64,000 bases of DNA from Paenibacillus_F sp047238265 (GTDB lineage: Bacteria > Bacillota > Bacilli > Paenibacillales > NBRC-103111). Position numbers and translations under genes: made by a program. The DNA is taken from NCBI RefSeq assembly GCF_047238265.1, contig NZ_JBDFMM010000001.1, positions 310,001 to 374,000 of the forward strand, given 5' to 3'. The notes under the pieces were generated by a model. It was not told the origin of the DNA. It saw only the letters and a list, made by a program, of their open reading frames with translations, and searched no databases. Positions 32,588 to 42,387 of this stretch are shown here, piece after piece. The number at the start of each line of letters is the position of its first letter. Position 1 is the first letter of the stretch.

Positions 32588-34501
32588 ATGAACATTCAAG
32601 TGAAATTGCCAGACGGATCGGTCCGGGAGTACTCCAGAGGAACGACAGTCGAAGAGGTGGCCCAGTCTATCAGTCCGGGGCTACGAAAAAGCGCGTTCGC
32701 CGGCAAACTGGACGGCAAACCGGTCGATCTGAACACGATTATCGATCGGGACGGCGCTTTGGAGATTATTACGCCGGATAGCGACGGCGGGCTGGACATT
32801 TACCGGCACAGCACAGCGCACCTGATGGCCCAGGCCATCAAGCGGATTTACGGAAGCAAGGCCGTGAAGCTCGGCATCGGACCGGTAATCGAAGACGGGT
32901 TTTACTACGATCTGGATCTCGAAAAACCGTTGTCGACCGAAGATCTGGCCGCCATCGAGAAGGAAATGGAGAAGATCGCGGGCGAGAACCTGCCGATCGT
33001 CCGCCGGGTCGTAAGCCGGGAGGAAGCCCTTCGTATCTTCGGCGAAATGGAGGATCCCTTGAAGCTGGAGCTGATCCGCGACCTGCCGGAAGAGGCGGAA
33101 ATTTCGGTCTACGAACAGGGGGAGTTTGTCGACCTGTGCAGGGGACCTCATCTGCCTTCGACGGGGCGGATCAAGGCGTTCAAGCTGCTGAACGTGGCGG
33201 GCGCTTACTGGCGCGGCGACTCCGCCAACAAGATGCTCCAGCGCATCTACGGTACGTCGTTCCCGAAAAAAGCGCAGCTTGACGAGCATCTGCATCTGCT
33301 GGAGGAAGCCAAGAAGCGCGATCACCGCAAGCTGGGCAAGGAACTCGGCCTGTTCATGTTCTCTGAAGAGGCCCCCGGCATGCCGTTCTACCTGCCCAAA
33401 GGGATGACGATCCGCACGGAGCTGGAAAGCTTCGCCCGGGAACTGCAGCGGCAGCGGGAATACGACGAAGTGCGCACGCCGTTCATGATGAACAGACGTC
33501 TCTGGGAGCAGTCGGGACACTGGGACCATTACAAAGACAACATGTATTTTACCGATGTGGACGATACGAGTTTCGCATTGAAGCCCATGAACTGCCCGGG
33601 CCATATGCTGATCTATAAAAACAGCCTGCACTCGTACCGGGAGCTTCCGATCCGTCTTGCCGAGTACGGGCAGGTGCACCGGCACGAGATGTCCGGAGCG
33701 CTGAACGGAATGATGCGCGTGCGCACATTCTGCCAGGACGATGCGCATCTGTTCGTCCGCCCCGACCAGATCGAAGAAGAAATCGGCCGGGTGATCGAGC
33801 TCATCGATCATATTTACGGCGTCTTCGGGTTCGAGTACAAGATCGAGCTGTCTACGCGTCCCGAGGACTCCATGGGCTCTCAGGAGCTGTGGGACCAGGC
33901 GGAGGGCTCCCTGAAAAGCGTGCTCGATAACCGAGGCATCGAATACCGGATCAACGAAGGCGACGGCGCGTTCTACGGGCCGAAAATCGACTTCCATATC
34001 CTCGATGCGCTCAAGCGGAGCTGGCAGTGCGGCACGATCCAGCTCGATTTTCAAATGCCGGAGAAATTCGATCTCATCTATATCGGCGAGGACAGCCTGA
34101 AGCACCGGCCGGTCGTTATCCACCGGGCCGTGTACGGTTCGGTCGACCGGTTCATCGGGATCATCACCGAGCATTTCAGCGGTGCTTTCCCGCTCTGGCT
34201 GGCGCCGGTGCAGGTGAAGCTGCTGCCGGTATCCGACCCTTATGCCGATTACGCCATGCTTGTGAAAAAATCGCTGGACGAAGCGGGCATCCGGACGGAG
34301 ATCGACCTGAGGGGCGAGAAGCTGGGCTACAAGATCCGTGAAGCGCAGCTGGAAAAAGTGCCGTACATGTTTGTTCTCGGCGAGAACGAAAAAAATACGG
34401 GCACGGCGGCGGTCCGCAAACGCGGTGAAGGGGATCTGGGACCGAAATCGGTCGAGGAGATTTGCGGGCAGATTCTCGAAGAAATCCGCAGTAAAGCTTA
34501 G
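32588..34501 (+). CDS. thrS: Threonine-tRNA ligase
   Basis: A 637-residue class II aminoacyl-tRNA synthetase that charges tRNA-Thr. An N-terminal TGS domain (about 1-62) is followed by the editing domain with YRHSTAHLMAQ and CRGPHLPSTG, the catalytic core with NCPGHM (zinc Cys), YGQVHRHEMSGALNGMMRVRTFCQDDAH (motif 2) and GSVDRFIGIITEHFSG (motif 3), and the C-terminal anticodon-binding domain (about 535-635). Length matches bacterial ThrRS. GGAGGG precedes ATG 32588. Expression is controlled by the T-box leader. Confidence 0.97.
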   Translation: MNIQVKLPDGSVREYSRGTTVEEVAQSISPGLRKSAFAGKLDGKPVDLNTIIDRDGALEIITPDSDGGLDIYRHSTAHLMAQAIKRIYGSKAVKLGIGPVIEDGFYYDLDLEKPLSTEDLAAIEKEMEKIAGENLPIVRRVVSREEALRIFGEMEDPLKLELIRDLPEEAEISVYEQGEFVDLCRGPHLPSTGRIKAFKLLNVAGAYWRGDSANKMLQRIYGTSFPKKAQLDEHLHLLEEAKKRDHRKLGKELGLFMFSEEAPGMPFYLPKGMTIRTELESFARELQRQREYDEVRTPFMMNRRLWEQSGHWDHYKDNMYFTDVDDTSFALKPMNCPGHMLIYKNSLHSYRELPIRLAEYGQVHRHEMSGALNGMMRVRTFCQDDAHLFVRPDQIEEEIGRVIELIDHIYGVFGFEYKIELSTRPEDSMGSQELWDQAEGSLKSVLDNRGIEYRINEGDGAFYGPKIDFHILDALKRSWQCGTIQLDFQMPEKFDLIYIGEDSLKHRPVVIHRAVYGSVDRFIGIITEHFSGAFPLWLAPVQVKLLPVSDPYADYAMLVKKSLDEAGIRTEIDLRGEKLGYKIREAQLEKVPYMFVLGENEKNTGTAAVRKRGEGDLGPKSVEEICGQILEEIRSKA

Positions 34502-34617
34502 AAACGGAAGAAGAATACCCGGAAGGCGGGCTTCATGTTTCCGTGAAGGGCTTTAAGCGAAAAATCCGGGTGGGTGTTTCAAACGGACCCCGCCTGGCGT
34601 CGAAAGGATGAAGAGCG

Positions 34618-35898
34618 ATGACGGAACGTATTCCTTGCAGAAGCGCGGATTGCCGGGCGACGATTCTCCCCCGGACAGCGGAGAAGACAGGCGGTTACTG
34701 TATGCCCTGCGTACAGAACCGGGAGCGGCTGGAACGGGAGGAATTTATACGCCGGAACCAGAGGGACGTGAATCTCTATGAGGGGATAACGGACCCCGTG
34801 GAGATTTTGAAAATCATGTGCGAGCGGAGGGTCCCGGATCCTCTTATCCGTTATACGGCATACGAGAAAACGGCTGAAGAGCTGTATGCCGCCTTATCCG
34901 GGCGGGATGCGGAGAGGATGCAAGCTTACGCAGCCGAGTTGATTTCGGAAGATGAACTCGATATTGCGGAAGATATTTTGTTGTCGCTGGTATGTTTCAC
35001 AGGCATACACGTGCACGACTGTCTGCCTGCCCTTATCGGCAAGGGACGCTATTACCCGGCGATTCTCTTCAGGCAGGCTCCTTCCGCCATCCGGGACTTT
35101 CTGCTGGACCAAGTGGAAAAGGATGCGGAGAACCGCAACTTCCTTCTGCTTGCGCTGGCCTGGGTCGGGGATGAGGCGGTGGCGGCCCGCTTCCATCAAT
35201 GGCGGGAGACGCCGCCGGTTTGGGCCGGGGAGCTGTATGTACCTCCGCACCGGTACTCGCTTGAGGCGGGATGGGTGCTCAGCGGGGAAGGTTCGAGAAG
35301 CGACTTGTTTTACGAGGAGTGCCGGACTTTCGAGAAAGGAACGCCCTCTGGCAGTGAGCCTGTCGCCCTTTTCGGTGAATCCGAAGAGAGTTGCAGAGGC
35401 TGCGGGAACAAATTGACCGTTTTGTTCGATCTGGATCTTCAGCATCCCTCGCTGCGTTTTTTGGAAATGGAGGGGGAGAGGCTGAAGATCGCGACCTGCT
35501 TGAGCTGTACCTGTTATGGCTTTATTTTTACCGATATAGACGGAAAAGGGGGAAGCGGTTGGAGCCGGTACAATCCCGCCCCCGCCGTTTCCCCGGTGCC
35601 GGAAGAGGACGGCCCGCCGGATACCGGAGATCGGCCCGCTCTGCGGTTCTCCGGTAAGGAGCGGGGAACGTATTATGCCGCCGTCTGGACTCAAGAACCG
35701 GCCGTGGCTTCCCAAGTGGGAGGCCACCCCACGTGGATTCAGGATGCGGAGTACCCGGATTGTCCGGGATGCTCGGCGAAAATGACCTTCCTGGCCCAAT
35801 TCTCCTGGGAGGATGCGGATGATTACGGCGAAGGAATTACGTATGCGTTCGTCTGCAAGGACTGCCAAGTGGCGGCGACTCACTTCCAGCAGACGTGA
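34618..35898 (+). CDS. Unknown zinc-finger protein, DUF1963/YwqG-like C-terminus
   Basis: A 426-residue soluble protein of uncertain function. N-terminal cysteines (CRSADCRATI...YCMPC) form a likely zinc finger. The C-terminal half carries two further Cys pairs (CRGCG...CLSC and CPGC...CKDC) and a QVGGHPTWIQDAEYPDCPGC segment resembling DUF1963/YwqG proteins. The start at ATG 34618 fits the reading frame and follows GGATGAAGAG weakly. Function not inferred. Confidence 0.7.
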   Translation: MTERIPCRSADCRATILPRTAEKTGGYCMPCVQNRERLEREEFIRRNQRDVNLYEGITDPVEILKIMCERRVPDPLIRYTAYEKTAEELYAALSGRDAERMQAYAAELISEDELDIAEDILLSLVCFTGIHVHDCLPALIGKGRYYPAILFRQAPSAIRDFLLDQVEKDAENRNFLLLALAWVGDEAVAARFHQWRETPPVWAGELYVPPHRYSLEAGWVLSGEGSRSDLFYEECRTFEKGTPSGSEPVALFGESEESCRGCGNKLTVLFDLDLQHPSLRFLEMEGERLKIATCLSCTCYGFIFTDIDGKGGSGWSRYNPAPAVSPVPEEDGPPDTGDRPALRFSGKERGTYYAAVWTQEPAVASQVGGHPTWIQDAEYPDCPGCSAKMTFLAQFSWEDADDYGEGITYAFVCKDCQVAATHFQQT

Positions 35899-36027
35899 GT
35901 TTTGTGATCGGTCTGCTGCGGCAGGCTCGTTACTGCCGGGCGGTTCCGCCGCAGACAGTTATGGCCTGCGTGCCGACGGGCATACGGCAGCCGCAGCTTT
36001 CGTTAAAGGCTGCGGCTGTTTCAATCA

Positions 36028-36066
36028 AAAAGGCGCTTCCCGTAAGATCGGGAGCGCCTTTTTTCT
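36028..36066. terminator. Strong terminator, possibly bidirectional
   Basis: AAAGGCGCTTCCCG and CGGGAGCGCCTTT form a near-perfect stem with a 6-base loop and T-run on plus and an A-run on the other side; it lies between convergent genes. Confidence 0.85.
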
Positions 36067-36115
36067 TTTTAACGGTATGATGCTTGCAGGGTGGCGGCGG
36101 ACCGGTAAGGACCGG

Positions 36116-36544
36116 TCAAGTCACGTTCGTGACGCTTCGTGTGATGACCTCGGCCAGCTCTGCCTTGTGGGCTTCATAAGCTTCACGGGACAAGTTCCCG
36201 CCAGCGAAGCGTTCATCAAGCTGCGCGGACAATTGCGCCGTTTGCAGGGCTATGACATCCTGCACGTCGCGCGAACGGCTGGCGGCTACATCGGCAAGAG
36301 ACTGCCCGTTATACAGAGCGTCGTAAATCTCTTCGTCGGAAGTGACTCCCAGCGCCTGATGCAGTTCGTCCCGGACGGGTACGACTGCGGTTTGGGCGGC
36401 GGCGGTTTTCACTTTATCGAATGCGGCCGGGTTATCCGGAATCATGATTTGGATTTCGGCGGTGCTTTCTTCATTCCAGAAACCCGCGCCGATCGTAATG
36501 GCAAAGGCGACAGTACCTGCGATTAAAATATGTTTGGGTCTCAT
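36116..36544 (-). CDS. Small exported protein (DUF2680-like)
   Basis: A 142-residue protein with an N-terminal hydrophobic segment (ILIAGTVAFAITIGAGF) acting as signal peptide or anchor. The mature part contains LGVTSDEEIYDALYNGQSLADVAASRSRDVQDVI and a second helix pair ending in GGNLSREAYEAHKAELAEVI, the repeat pattern seen in DUF2680-type exported proteins of Firmicutes. ATG 36544 has AGAGGAAA upstream. Function unknown. Confidence 0.7.
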   Translation of the reverse strand: MRPKHILIAGTVAFAITIGAGFWNEESTAEIQIMIPDNPAAFDKVKTAAAQTAVVPVRDELHQALGVTSDEEIYDALYNGQSLADVAASRSRDVQDVIALQTAQLSAQLDERFAGGNLSREAYEAHKAELAEVITRSVTNVT

Positions 36545-36848
36545 GTGTATTTCCTCTTTTCTGTAAAACGAATAGGTAGGTCAACGGGCAAACGGGCAAA
36601 CGTATCTATAAGCGTAAGTAGGCAGATAAGCGAATGGAGTAAATTCGTATGTAGGTTAAAAAGGACTTCTTCTAGTCTTATACGAAGCAGAAAGGTTTCC
36701 GTTGCGCGGCCGGAATTATTACCCGGTACATTCTCTTCTAAAACGGGTCGAGGCAAACGTTTGATCCGCTGTCCTGAACCCATTGTAACCGGCGGTTCTT
36801 AAAACGGGATTAAATCAGCCTGAATCTGCTCTGAAATTCTAAAGACGC
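36545..36848. other. Intergenic region
   Basis: No gene supported between the exported protein and the LuxR-type gene; short repeats of the type GGGCAAAC/GTAGG occur near 36580-36650. Confidence 0.4.
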
Positions 36849-36878
36849 AAAAAACCCTCCGGCTGCAACCTGGAGGGG
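36849..36878 (-). terminator. Terminator of the MalT-type gene
   Basis: On the minus strand, CCCTCC and GGAGGG arms are followed by TTTTTT. Confidence 0.75.
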
Positions 36879-36954
36879 GTAAACGAAACGGCGGCCTTGG
36901 CATACAGCGGGCCGGGAAAGCTGCAACAAACCGATACTTCGGCCGGACGGCAAG

Positions 36955-39567
36955 CTATTCCCCCGCATCCAGCAGCTTAAGCTCTTGCGCGGTGACGAGC
37001 GCCTGGGTACGGGAGGAGACGCCCAGCTTCTCGTACAAGCGCGAAAGGTAGACCTTGACCGTGCCCTCGGAAAGCGTCAGCTGCTCCGCCATCTGTTTAT
37101 TGGTAGCGCCCTGACGGATAAGGCGGAGCAGGCTGATTTCGCTGCGGCTCAGTTCTTCTGCGAGCGCCGGGTCCGGGGTTACGCGCCGGGTAGAGGCGGG
37201 CATGAACAGGCTGAGCAGCTTCGACACATAATCCTGCAGCCCGTCCCCCTGCCCGGCCGTTTCCCGGGTCAAGCGGTACTGTCTGGCATAAGCCCGCAGC
37301 AGGGATTCCATGGCTGGACCTTCATCGAGGAAACTGCGGATGTAGCCGTTCTGCGCGCCCAGCTCCAACGCTTCGTGCAGATGGTGCAGCGCAGCGGTAC
37401 GCTGACCGCGCTGATTTTCCAGGAGCGCCTGCAAAATGGCGATCTCGATGATGCCGGACAGAAGCTGCTCCCGCTCGCACTGGGGTTTAAGCAGCTCCAG
37501 CAGGCGCAGCGCTTCTTTCTCCTTGCGCTGGCTGCCGAGCGCGCGCGCCAGCGTCACGTATTCGAACTCCTGCCGGAAGCCGGGCTTGTCCTTCCCGGAC
37601 ACGCCGAGCTGCGGCAGTGCCTTTTTCACGTCTGCGGAGCGGTCTTCTTTAAGATACAGGCGGATTCTGGCCCCGTGCAAAAGCTGCCGCCAGCGGCTGT
37701 CTTTCAGCCCGGAAGCTGCCTCGAAAGCTTCGTCCACAGCGGCATGGGCCAGTTCGAAGCGCCCATCCGCCGCATAAAGCATGGCCTGCGTCAGATGCAC
37801 CGGCACATACAAGCCGGGCAGCTCTTTGGCTGGGGCTGAACGTGAGACCAGCACCGCCAGCTTCCGGCTGTCCTCCAGCCGGTTCCATTCATAATAGCCC
37901 TCGCTGAGGGACTGCATAACGTACAAATAGATATAAGACCCCTGCCAGCCCCTGGCTTCCAGCAGGCCCGCGAACATGGTTCCGATCCTTTCCGTATCGG
38001 GTGACAGCATGCCTTTGAGGCCGAGCGGAGTCCGTCTGACAAGCGGTTCGGTCCGGTTATAGTTAAACGTGTAAAAGGCCGGATCTGCCGGTAAGATGTC
38101 ATTCAGCAGAGTGCCGATATGAGCGAACCATTTATCGAAGATGCCTGTAATAAACATCAGATTCGAACGTACGAAGAGCAGCCCGCTCTGCAGCTCTTTC
38201 CGCTCCTCCTGCTCCATGGCCGATTCCAGGGACGCTTCCACACGATCCAGCAGCTGCTCGGCCCGTTCAGCCTGTCCCGTCATGAGAAGGACGAAGGCAT
38301 GGTGCAGAGACAACGCGGGCGGTATGACATACTCCTGGGGAAAGCTGCGGAACCAGCGCAGAAGATTGCCGAGTTCCCCGCTTTCCAATACGGCCGGGAT
38401 GTGGGCTTTCAGACAGCTTTCCAGCAGAGGATAATCTTCGCCGGCTATGGCGTATTCCACCGCTTCACTCATAAATCCGCGCGAAATGCAGGTCGCACTT
38501 GCCAGGCGGTTAAGCCGCAGCCATTCCTCCGGATGCTTGCGCTTAAGCAGCTCCTGGAGAAACCCGGCAAACAAATGATGATACCGGAACCAGGCATCGC
38601 GCTCGTCTAGGGGCAGCAGGAAAAGATTGGATTTTTTAGCCAGCTCAAGCAGGTTCCGGGCGTCGGTCCTTTCCGTGACCGCATCGCACAAATCGGCGTC
38701 CATCTCTTGAAGAACGGACGTTTTCAGCACGAAGGAATAGAGGTCCGGCGGAAGCTGCGAAGCAACTTCCTCAAACAAATAATCCGAAATAACCCGGTGG
38801 TCTCCATGAAATTCATCGAGAAAACGGGCCGCGTCCGTTCCGGATTGAAGAGACAGCAGCGCCAACTGCAAGCCGGTTACCCAGCCTTCCGTCCGTGCGG
38901 CGAGACGCCGGATCTGTTCATCCGTTAGAGGCTGATTGTGAACATCCCGGTAAAAAGCCGCGGTTTCATCGGCCGTAAACTGGAGGGTAGCCGTGTGCAG
39001 CTCGTTATGCTCCTGTTTCGCGGTCCATTTTACAGTCGAAAAAGGCAGCTCGCTGCGGCTTGCGATAAGCACGTGAAGCGCGGACGGCAGGTATTCGATA
39101 AAATAAGCCAGACTGTCGTGAATCCGCGTGTCTCCGATCAGGTGGTAGTCATCGAGAACAAGCACCGTTTTTCCGGGAAGCTCGTAAAGCTCGTTTAAAA
39201 GCTCATCCAGGAAAGTGGAGACGGAAATATCTTGAAGTGACAGGGTAAGCGCCGTAAGCCGCTGCCCCGTGGGCTCTCCGGATTTACCGGCCAGTGAGCG
39301 GACGAGCGTGCGCCAGAAGCGGATAAAATCGTTGTCTCTGGCATCCAGGGACAGCCAGGCGCAGGTATGCCTGCTGTTGTGTGCCCACTGGGTAAGCAGC
39401 GTCGTTTTGCCGAATCCCGCGGGAGCGCACACAAGCGTAAGCCGCCCGTCTATTCCCCTAGACAAGGAATCGGTAAGCCGCTCGCGGGCAACCAGATCCG
39501 CTTTTGGAAAAGGTGTGGTTATTTTGGTTTTTAAAATGACGGGGGCATCGGGAGCCGTATCAGTCAT
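36955..39567 (-). CDS. MalT-type ATP-binding LuxR-family regulator
   Basis: An 870-residue STAND-class activator. The N-terminal NTPase has a Walker A motif APAGFGKTTLL (about 42-52) and TVLVLDDYHLI (Walker B). TPR-like helices fill the middle and the C-terminus is a LuxR HTH (ELSRSEISLLRLIRQGATNKQMAEQLTLSEGTVKVYLSRLYEKLGV, about 800-847). Such proteins bind ATP and a small inducer to activate transcription as oligomers. ATG 39567 follows GGAGGA; the open frame to 39636 lacks a site. No catabolic operon adjoins it directly, so its target is not evident. Confidence 0.9.
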   Translation of the reverse strand: MTDTAPDAPVILKTKITTPFPKADLVARERLTDSLSRGIDGRLTLVCAPAGFGKTTLLTQWAHNSRHTCAWLSLDARDNDFIRFWRTLVRSLAGKSGEPTGQRLTALTLSLQDISVSTFLDELLNELYELPGKTVLVLDDYHLIGDTRIHDSLAYFIEYLPSALHVLIASRSELPFSTVKWTAKQEHNELHTATLQFTADETAAFYRDVHNQPLTDEQIRRLAARTEGWVTGLQLALLSLQSGTDAARFLDEFHGDHRVISDYLFEEVASQLPPDLYSFVLKTSVLQEMDADLCDAVTERTDARNLLELAKKSNLFLLPLDERDAWFRYHHLFAGFLQELLKRKHPEEWLRLNRLASATCISRGFMSEAVEYAIAGEDYPLLESCLKAHIPAVLESGELGNLLRWFRSFPQEYVIPPALSLHHAFVLLMTGQAERAEQLLDRVEASLESAMEQEERKELQSGLLFVRSNLMFITGIFDKWFAHIGTLLNDILPADPAFYTFNYNRTEPLVRRTPLGLKGMLSPDTERIGTMFAGLLEARGWQGSYIYLYVMQSLSEGYYEWNRLEDSRKLAVLVSRSAPAKELPGLYVPVHLTQAMLYAADGRFELAHAAVDEAFEAASGLKDSRWRQLLHGARIRLYLKEDRSADVKKALPQLGVSGKDKPGFRQEFEYVTLARALGSQRKEKEALRLLELLKPQCEREQLLSGIIEIAILQALLENQRGQRTAALHHLHEALELGAQNGYIRSFLDEGPAMESLLRAYARQYRLTRETAGQGDGLQDYVSKLLSLFMPASTRRVTPDPALAEELSRSEISLLRLIRQGATNKQMAEQLTLSEGTVKVYLSRLYEKLGVSSRTQALVTAQELKLLDAGE

Positions 39568-40088
39568 AAGTCCTCCGGAAGCGGCAGGCAGCCGCGGTCG
39601 TTTCCATCTGTTTTGTATCATTATATAAAAAAACAAGCTCCAAGTTAACTCAAGTTAATGGATAATTTCATTTACTATCCGTAAACTTGCCGCGAGTTTT
39701 GGGCCGGATGAAGGCATCCGGCTCGCCAGACTCTAGTAAAGAGACAGACCTAATGTGCAGGCGGAGCCGGGCGGGGAACTTGACGGAGGAGTGCTTTCCG
39801 GGCCCTCTAACACGGTATGGAATGTCCATGTGAACCTGCCGCAACAAGCGGAAAATGCATCCGCGAGCGCAGCCGAGGATGTGGCTCCGGCCGCTTTAAT
39901 TAAGGGTTCGTGCATTGAGCCGGAAGTTTCCGCACCGCATACCTGCCGGTCAAACCGGTTTGGCATAGATCGGAACGAAAAAAAACGCCTGCCCGTAAAA
40001 GGGCTGGCGTTTTTCTTATGGGCAGCACATTGCCGTGTCCCGCCGATCGGCTGAACGCCGGTTTCGGCGGGAGAACGGTATGCGCGCG
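39568..40088. other. Intergenic region
   Basis: No gene supported; an open frame at 39755-40054 has no recognised similarity. A tandem TTAACTTG motif lies near 39640-39660 upstream of the MalT-type gene. Confidence 0.4.
39979..40018. terminator. Bidirectional terminator
   Basis: AACGCC-T-GCCC and GGGC-T-GGCGTT arms with A-run before and T-run after. Confidence 0.75.
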
Positions 40089-41381
40089 TCAGATGTAATT
40101 GAGGCCGGAGGTTGACGGAAACGGAACCGGGAACAGACCCGTAAGCGTTTCGCGCCATTGTGCCGGCGTCCCTTCGGGAAGAACCGGCTCAGCCGCCGAA
40201 CCCGCTGTCTCTTCCGGCAGCACGAACGCTCCGTCGAACAGAAGCGCGATCCACGCGTCCGCATCCAGTTCCAGGTCATCCAGGCCCGAATAGGATAACC
40301 GGATGCCGCGTTCGGCCGCGCCGGGGCTTCCTTCCAGCTGAGCCGCTTTTTCCGGCTGCAGCGCGGCCAGGTACGGCTTCAGGCGCCTGAAAAGACGGGC
40401 CGTATCGGGCACGTACACGGTGCCCAGAATCTGCTCGTCCGCGAACGGAGCATGCTCTTGCAGCAGCGCGGCCAGTCCGGCATCGTGCCGGGAAGCCAGC
40501 ACGTCGAGCTTCTCCGGCGCCGCGGTTTCCAGCGCATGCGCGAGCAGAGCGGCTACGGCCGGAGTTTCGCCCGCCCACTCGATGGCGAACGGCGTCATCT
40601 TCGGCCGGAGGCTTCCCGGAAGCGCGGCGACCAGGAACGCGGCCGGAACACCGCCGCGTTCCGCGACGTAGACGCTGTGGCCGAGCTTCACGCATCTCGC
40701 GTAAGCCTGCGCGTCAATGAGCATGGCCAAGTCCCACTGGCTCTGCTCGAAGGCGACTTCGCGGGAAGCGGCCAGCTTGGCCAGGGCGGGCAGGTCGCTG
40801 CGCGTCCATTCCCGGCAGAGGAACGGCTCAGCCGTATCCGCACCGCCGGAAGCGCCAGCCTGCGCAGCGGGCGATGCAACCGTGCCGGCCAAGCCTGCAC
40901 CGGCTTGCGCCGCCGTATCCGCGCCTGCCGCTGCTTCGCGCAGCGCCGGTGCCATTTCCGGCGTAAGGGTATAGCGCCGGATCGTCCCGAACGTGCGGCA
41001 GCCAGCGCGCGTGTACAGGCTTCTCGTGCCGGACACGAGGATGAGGTCCCCGTCTGCGGCGTCGACTTGTTCCTTGACGGCGTCGAGCAGCTTGCCGGCA
41101 ACCCCGTGGCCCCGTGCTTCGGGGGCCGTGCAGACCGCGCCCACGGAGAACACGTTAAGCCGTGCGTCTCCGATCCGGACGACGGACGGGAGCAGTCCCA
41201 TAAAGGCCGTCATGCGGCCGTTTTCCCCATAAGCTCCGAACGAATAGGAAGTGACGGCGGAAAACAAGTAAGGAAAGCCGGCGGCCATCGATACCTGCTC
41301 GCCGTCCCGGAAAATCGAGTCGGCAAGCGCCGCGGCTTCAGTCATTTCATCAGGTTTCACTAAGCGGACATTCATGTGCAT
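40089..41381 (-). CDS. GNAT acetyltransferase, Eis-like
   Basis: A 430-residue protein with two GNAT-like halves and a C-terminal sterol-carrier-like region, the Eis/YitI-like layout. The first half has FSVGAVCTAPEARGHGVAGKLLDAV (acetyl-CoA loop, about 78-102). A 40-residue Ala/Gly-rich low-complexity insert (AAAGADTAAQAGAGLAGTVA...) interrupts the middle. ATG 41381 is followed by in-frame ATG 41375; AAAGG precedes both. It lies 26 bases downstream of nothing else but shares its strand with murQ, which it follows. Substrate unknown. Confidence 0.75.
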   Translation of the reverse strand: MHMNVRLVKPDEMTEAAALADSIFRDGEQVSMAAGFPYLFSAVTSYSFGAYGENGRMTAFMGLLPSVVRIGDARLNVFSVGAVCTAPEARGHGVAGKLLDAVKEQVDAADGDLILVSGTRSLYTRAGCRTFGTIRRYTLTPEMAPALREAAAGADTAAQAGAGLAGTVASPAAQAGASGGADTAEPFLCREWTRSDLPALAKLAASREVAFEQSQWDLAMLIDAQAYARCVKLGHSVYVAERGGVPAAFLVAALPGSLRPKMTPFAIEWAGETPAVAALLAHALETAAPEKLDVLASRHDAGLAALLQEHAPFADEQILGTVYVPDTARLFRRLKPYLAALQPEKAAQLEGSPGAAERGIRLSYSGLDDLELDADAWIALLFDGAFVLPEETAGSAAEPVLPEGTPAQWRETLTGLFPVPFPSTSGLNYI

Positions 41382-41407
41382 GCAACCTTTCGCTGAGAAA
41401 TAAACGC

Positions 41408-42322
41408 TTATGAGGCGCTTTCGGACGATTCAACCGCCGTGCGGACTTGGCCGCCGGTTTCCTTTAATTTGCGCGCTGCTTCTTCATAGGACATGCCGGC
41501 AAGAATCATGACGATGGCGGTTTTGACGTGGCCTTGGGATTCCGCGTAAGCCCGGGAAATTTCTTCGCTGTCCGCGCCCGTTGCCATCGCAATGAGGCGT
41601 TTCGCGCGTTCGACCAGCTTGTAATTGGAAGGCTGAACGTCCACCATCAGATTATCATAAACTTTACCCAGACGTACCATAGAGGCTGTCGTGAGCATGT
41701 TCAGCACCATTTTCTGAGCGGTGCCCGCTTTCATGCGGGTCGACCCGAGGACGACTTCCGGACCGACTACGGGCTCAATGGCCAGATCGGCGATAGCCGC
41801 CATCGGGGTGCCGTGGTTGTTGCATAAAGCGATGACTTTCGCCCCGTGTTCGCGTGCGCGTTTCATGGCGCCGATCACGTAAGGCGTTCTGCCGCTAGCC
41901 GCGATGCCGACCACAACATCCCGGGAGCTGACGCCGCAGGTGTCCGCATCGTCGCGCCCGAGCTGCTCGCTGTCTTCGGCTCCCTCGACGGCTTTCAGAA
42001 TCGCAGGGGGCCCCCCTGCAATGATTCCCTGAATCAGCTTGGGATCGGTTCCGTAAGTGGGCGGACATTCGGACGCGTCGAGAATACCCAGCCTTCCGCT
42101 TGTTCCCGCTCCGAAATAAAAGAGCCTGCCGCCTGCGGACAGCCGCTGCGTGATCCAATCAACCGCTTCGGCGACGGCCGGAAGCACCTGCCGGACCGTT
42201 TCCGCTACGGTTAAATCCTCCTGGTTGATCAGCGTGACAATGTCCAGGGCCGATCTCTGGTCGAGCTGGCGGGTCCGGGGATTTTGCTGCTCGGTCGTGA
42301 GACTGTGTATGTTTTCTTTCAT
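41408..42322 (-). CDS. murQ: N-acetylmuramic acid 6-phosphate etherase
   Basis: MurQ cleaves the lactyl ether of MurNAc-6-phosphate to GlcNAc-6-phosphate and D-lactate. The 304-residue product has the SIS-domain motifs FYFGAGTSGRLGILDASECPPTYG (about 79-102), GIAASGRTPYVIGAMKRAREHGAKVIALCNN, STRMKAGTAQKMVLNMLTT and the active-site Glu region. Length fits. ATG 42322 has GGAGG 7 bases upstream; the frame stays open far upstream without similarity. It lies 65 bases after the kinase gene, in a murK-murQ unit on the minus strand. Confidence 0.95.
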   Translation of the reverse strand: MKENIHSLTTEQQNPRTRQLDQRSALDIVTLINQEDLTVAETVRQVLPAVAEAVDWITQRLSAGGRLFYFGAGTSGRLGILDASECPPTYGTDPKLIQGIIAGGPPAILKAVEGAEDSEQLGRDDADTCGVSSRDVVVGIAASGRTPYVIGAMKRAREHGAKVIALCNNHGTPMAAIADLAIEPVVGPEVVLGSTRMKAGTAQKMVLNMLTTASMVRLGKVYDNLMVDVQPSNYKLVERAKRLIAMATGADSEEISRAYAESQGHVKTAIVMILAGMSYEEAARKLKETGGQVRTAVESSESAS

Positions 42323-42387
42323 AAGATACCTCCGGTAGTTAAAAAGAGATAGTAAGGCAGCAGCGCCGTTTTCCGCATGGCTGCTGT

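Noticed and set aside
32681..34174. 497-residue antisense frame in thrS
   Set aside because: Complement of a clearly coding conserved gene.
39755..40054. 99-residue open frame
   Set aside because: Runs through a bidirectional terminator and lacks a ribosome site or protein-like sequence.
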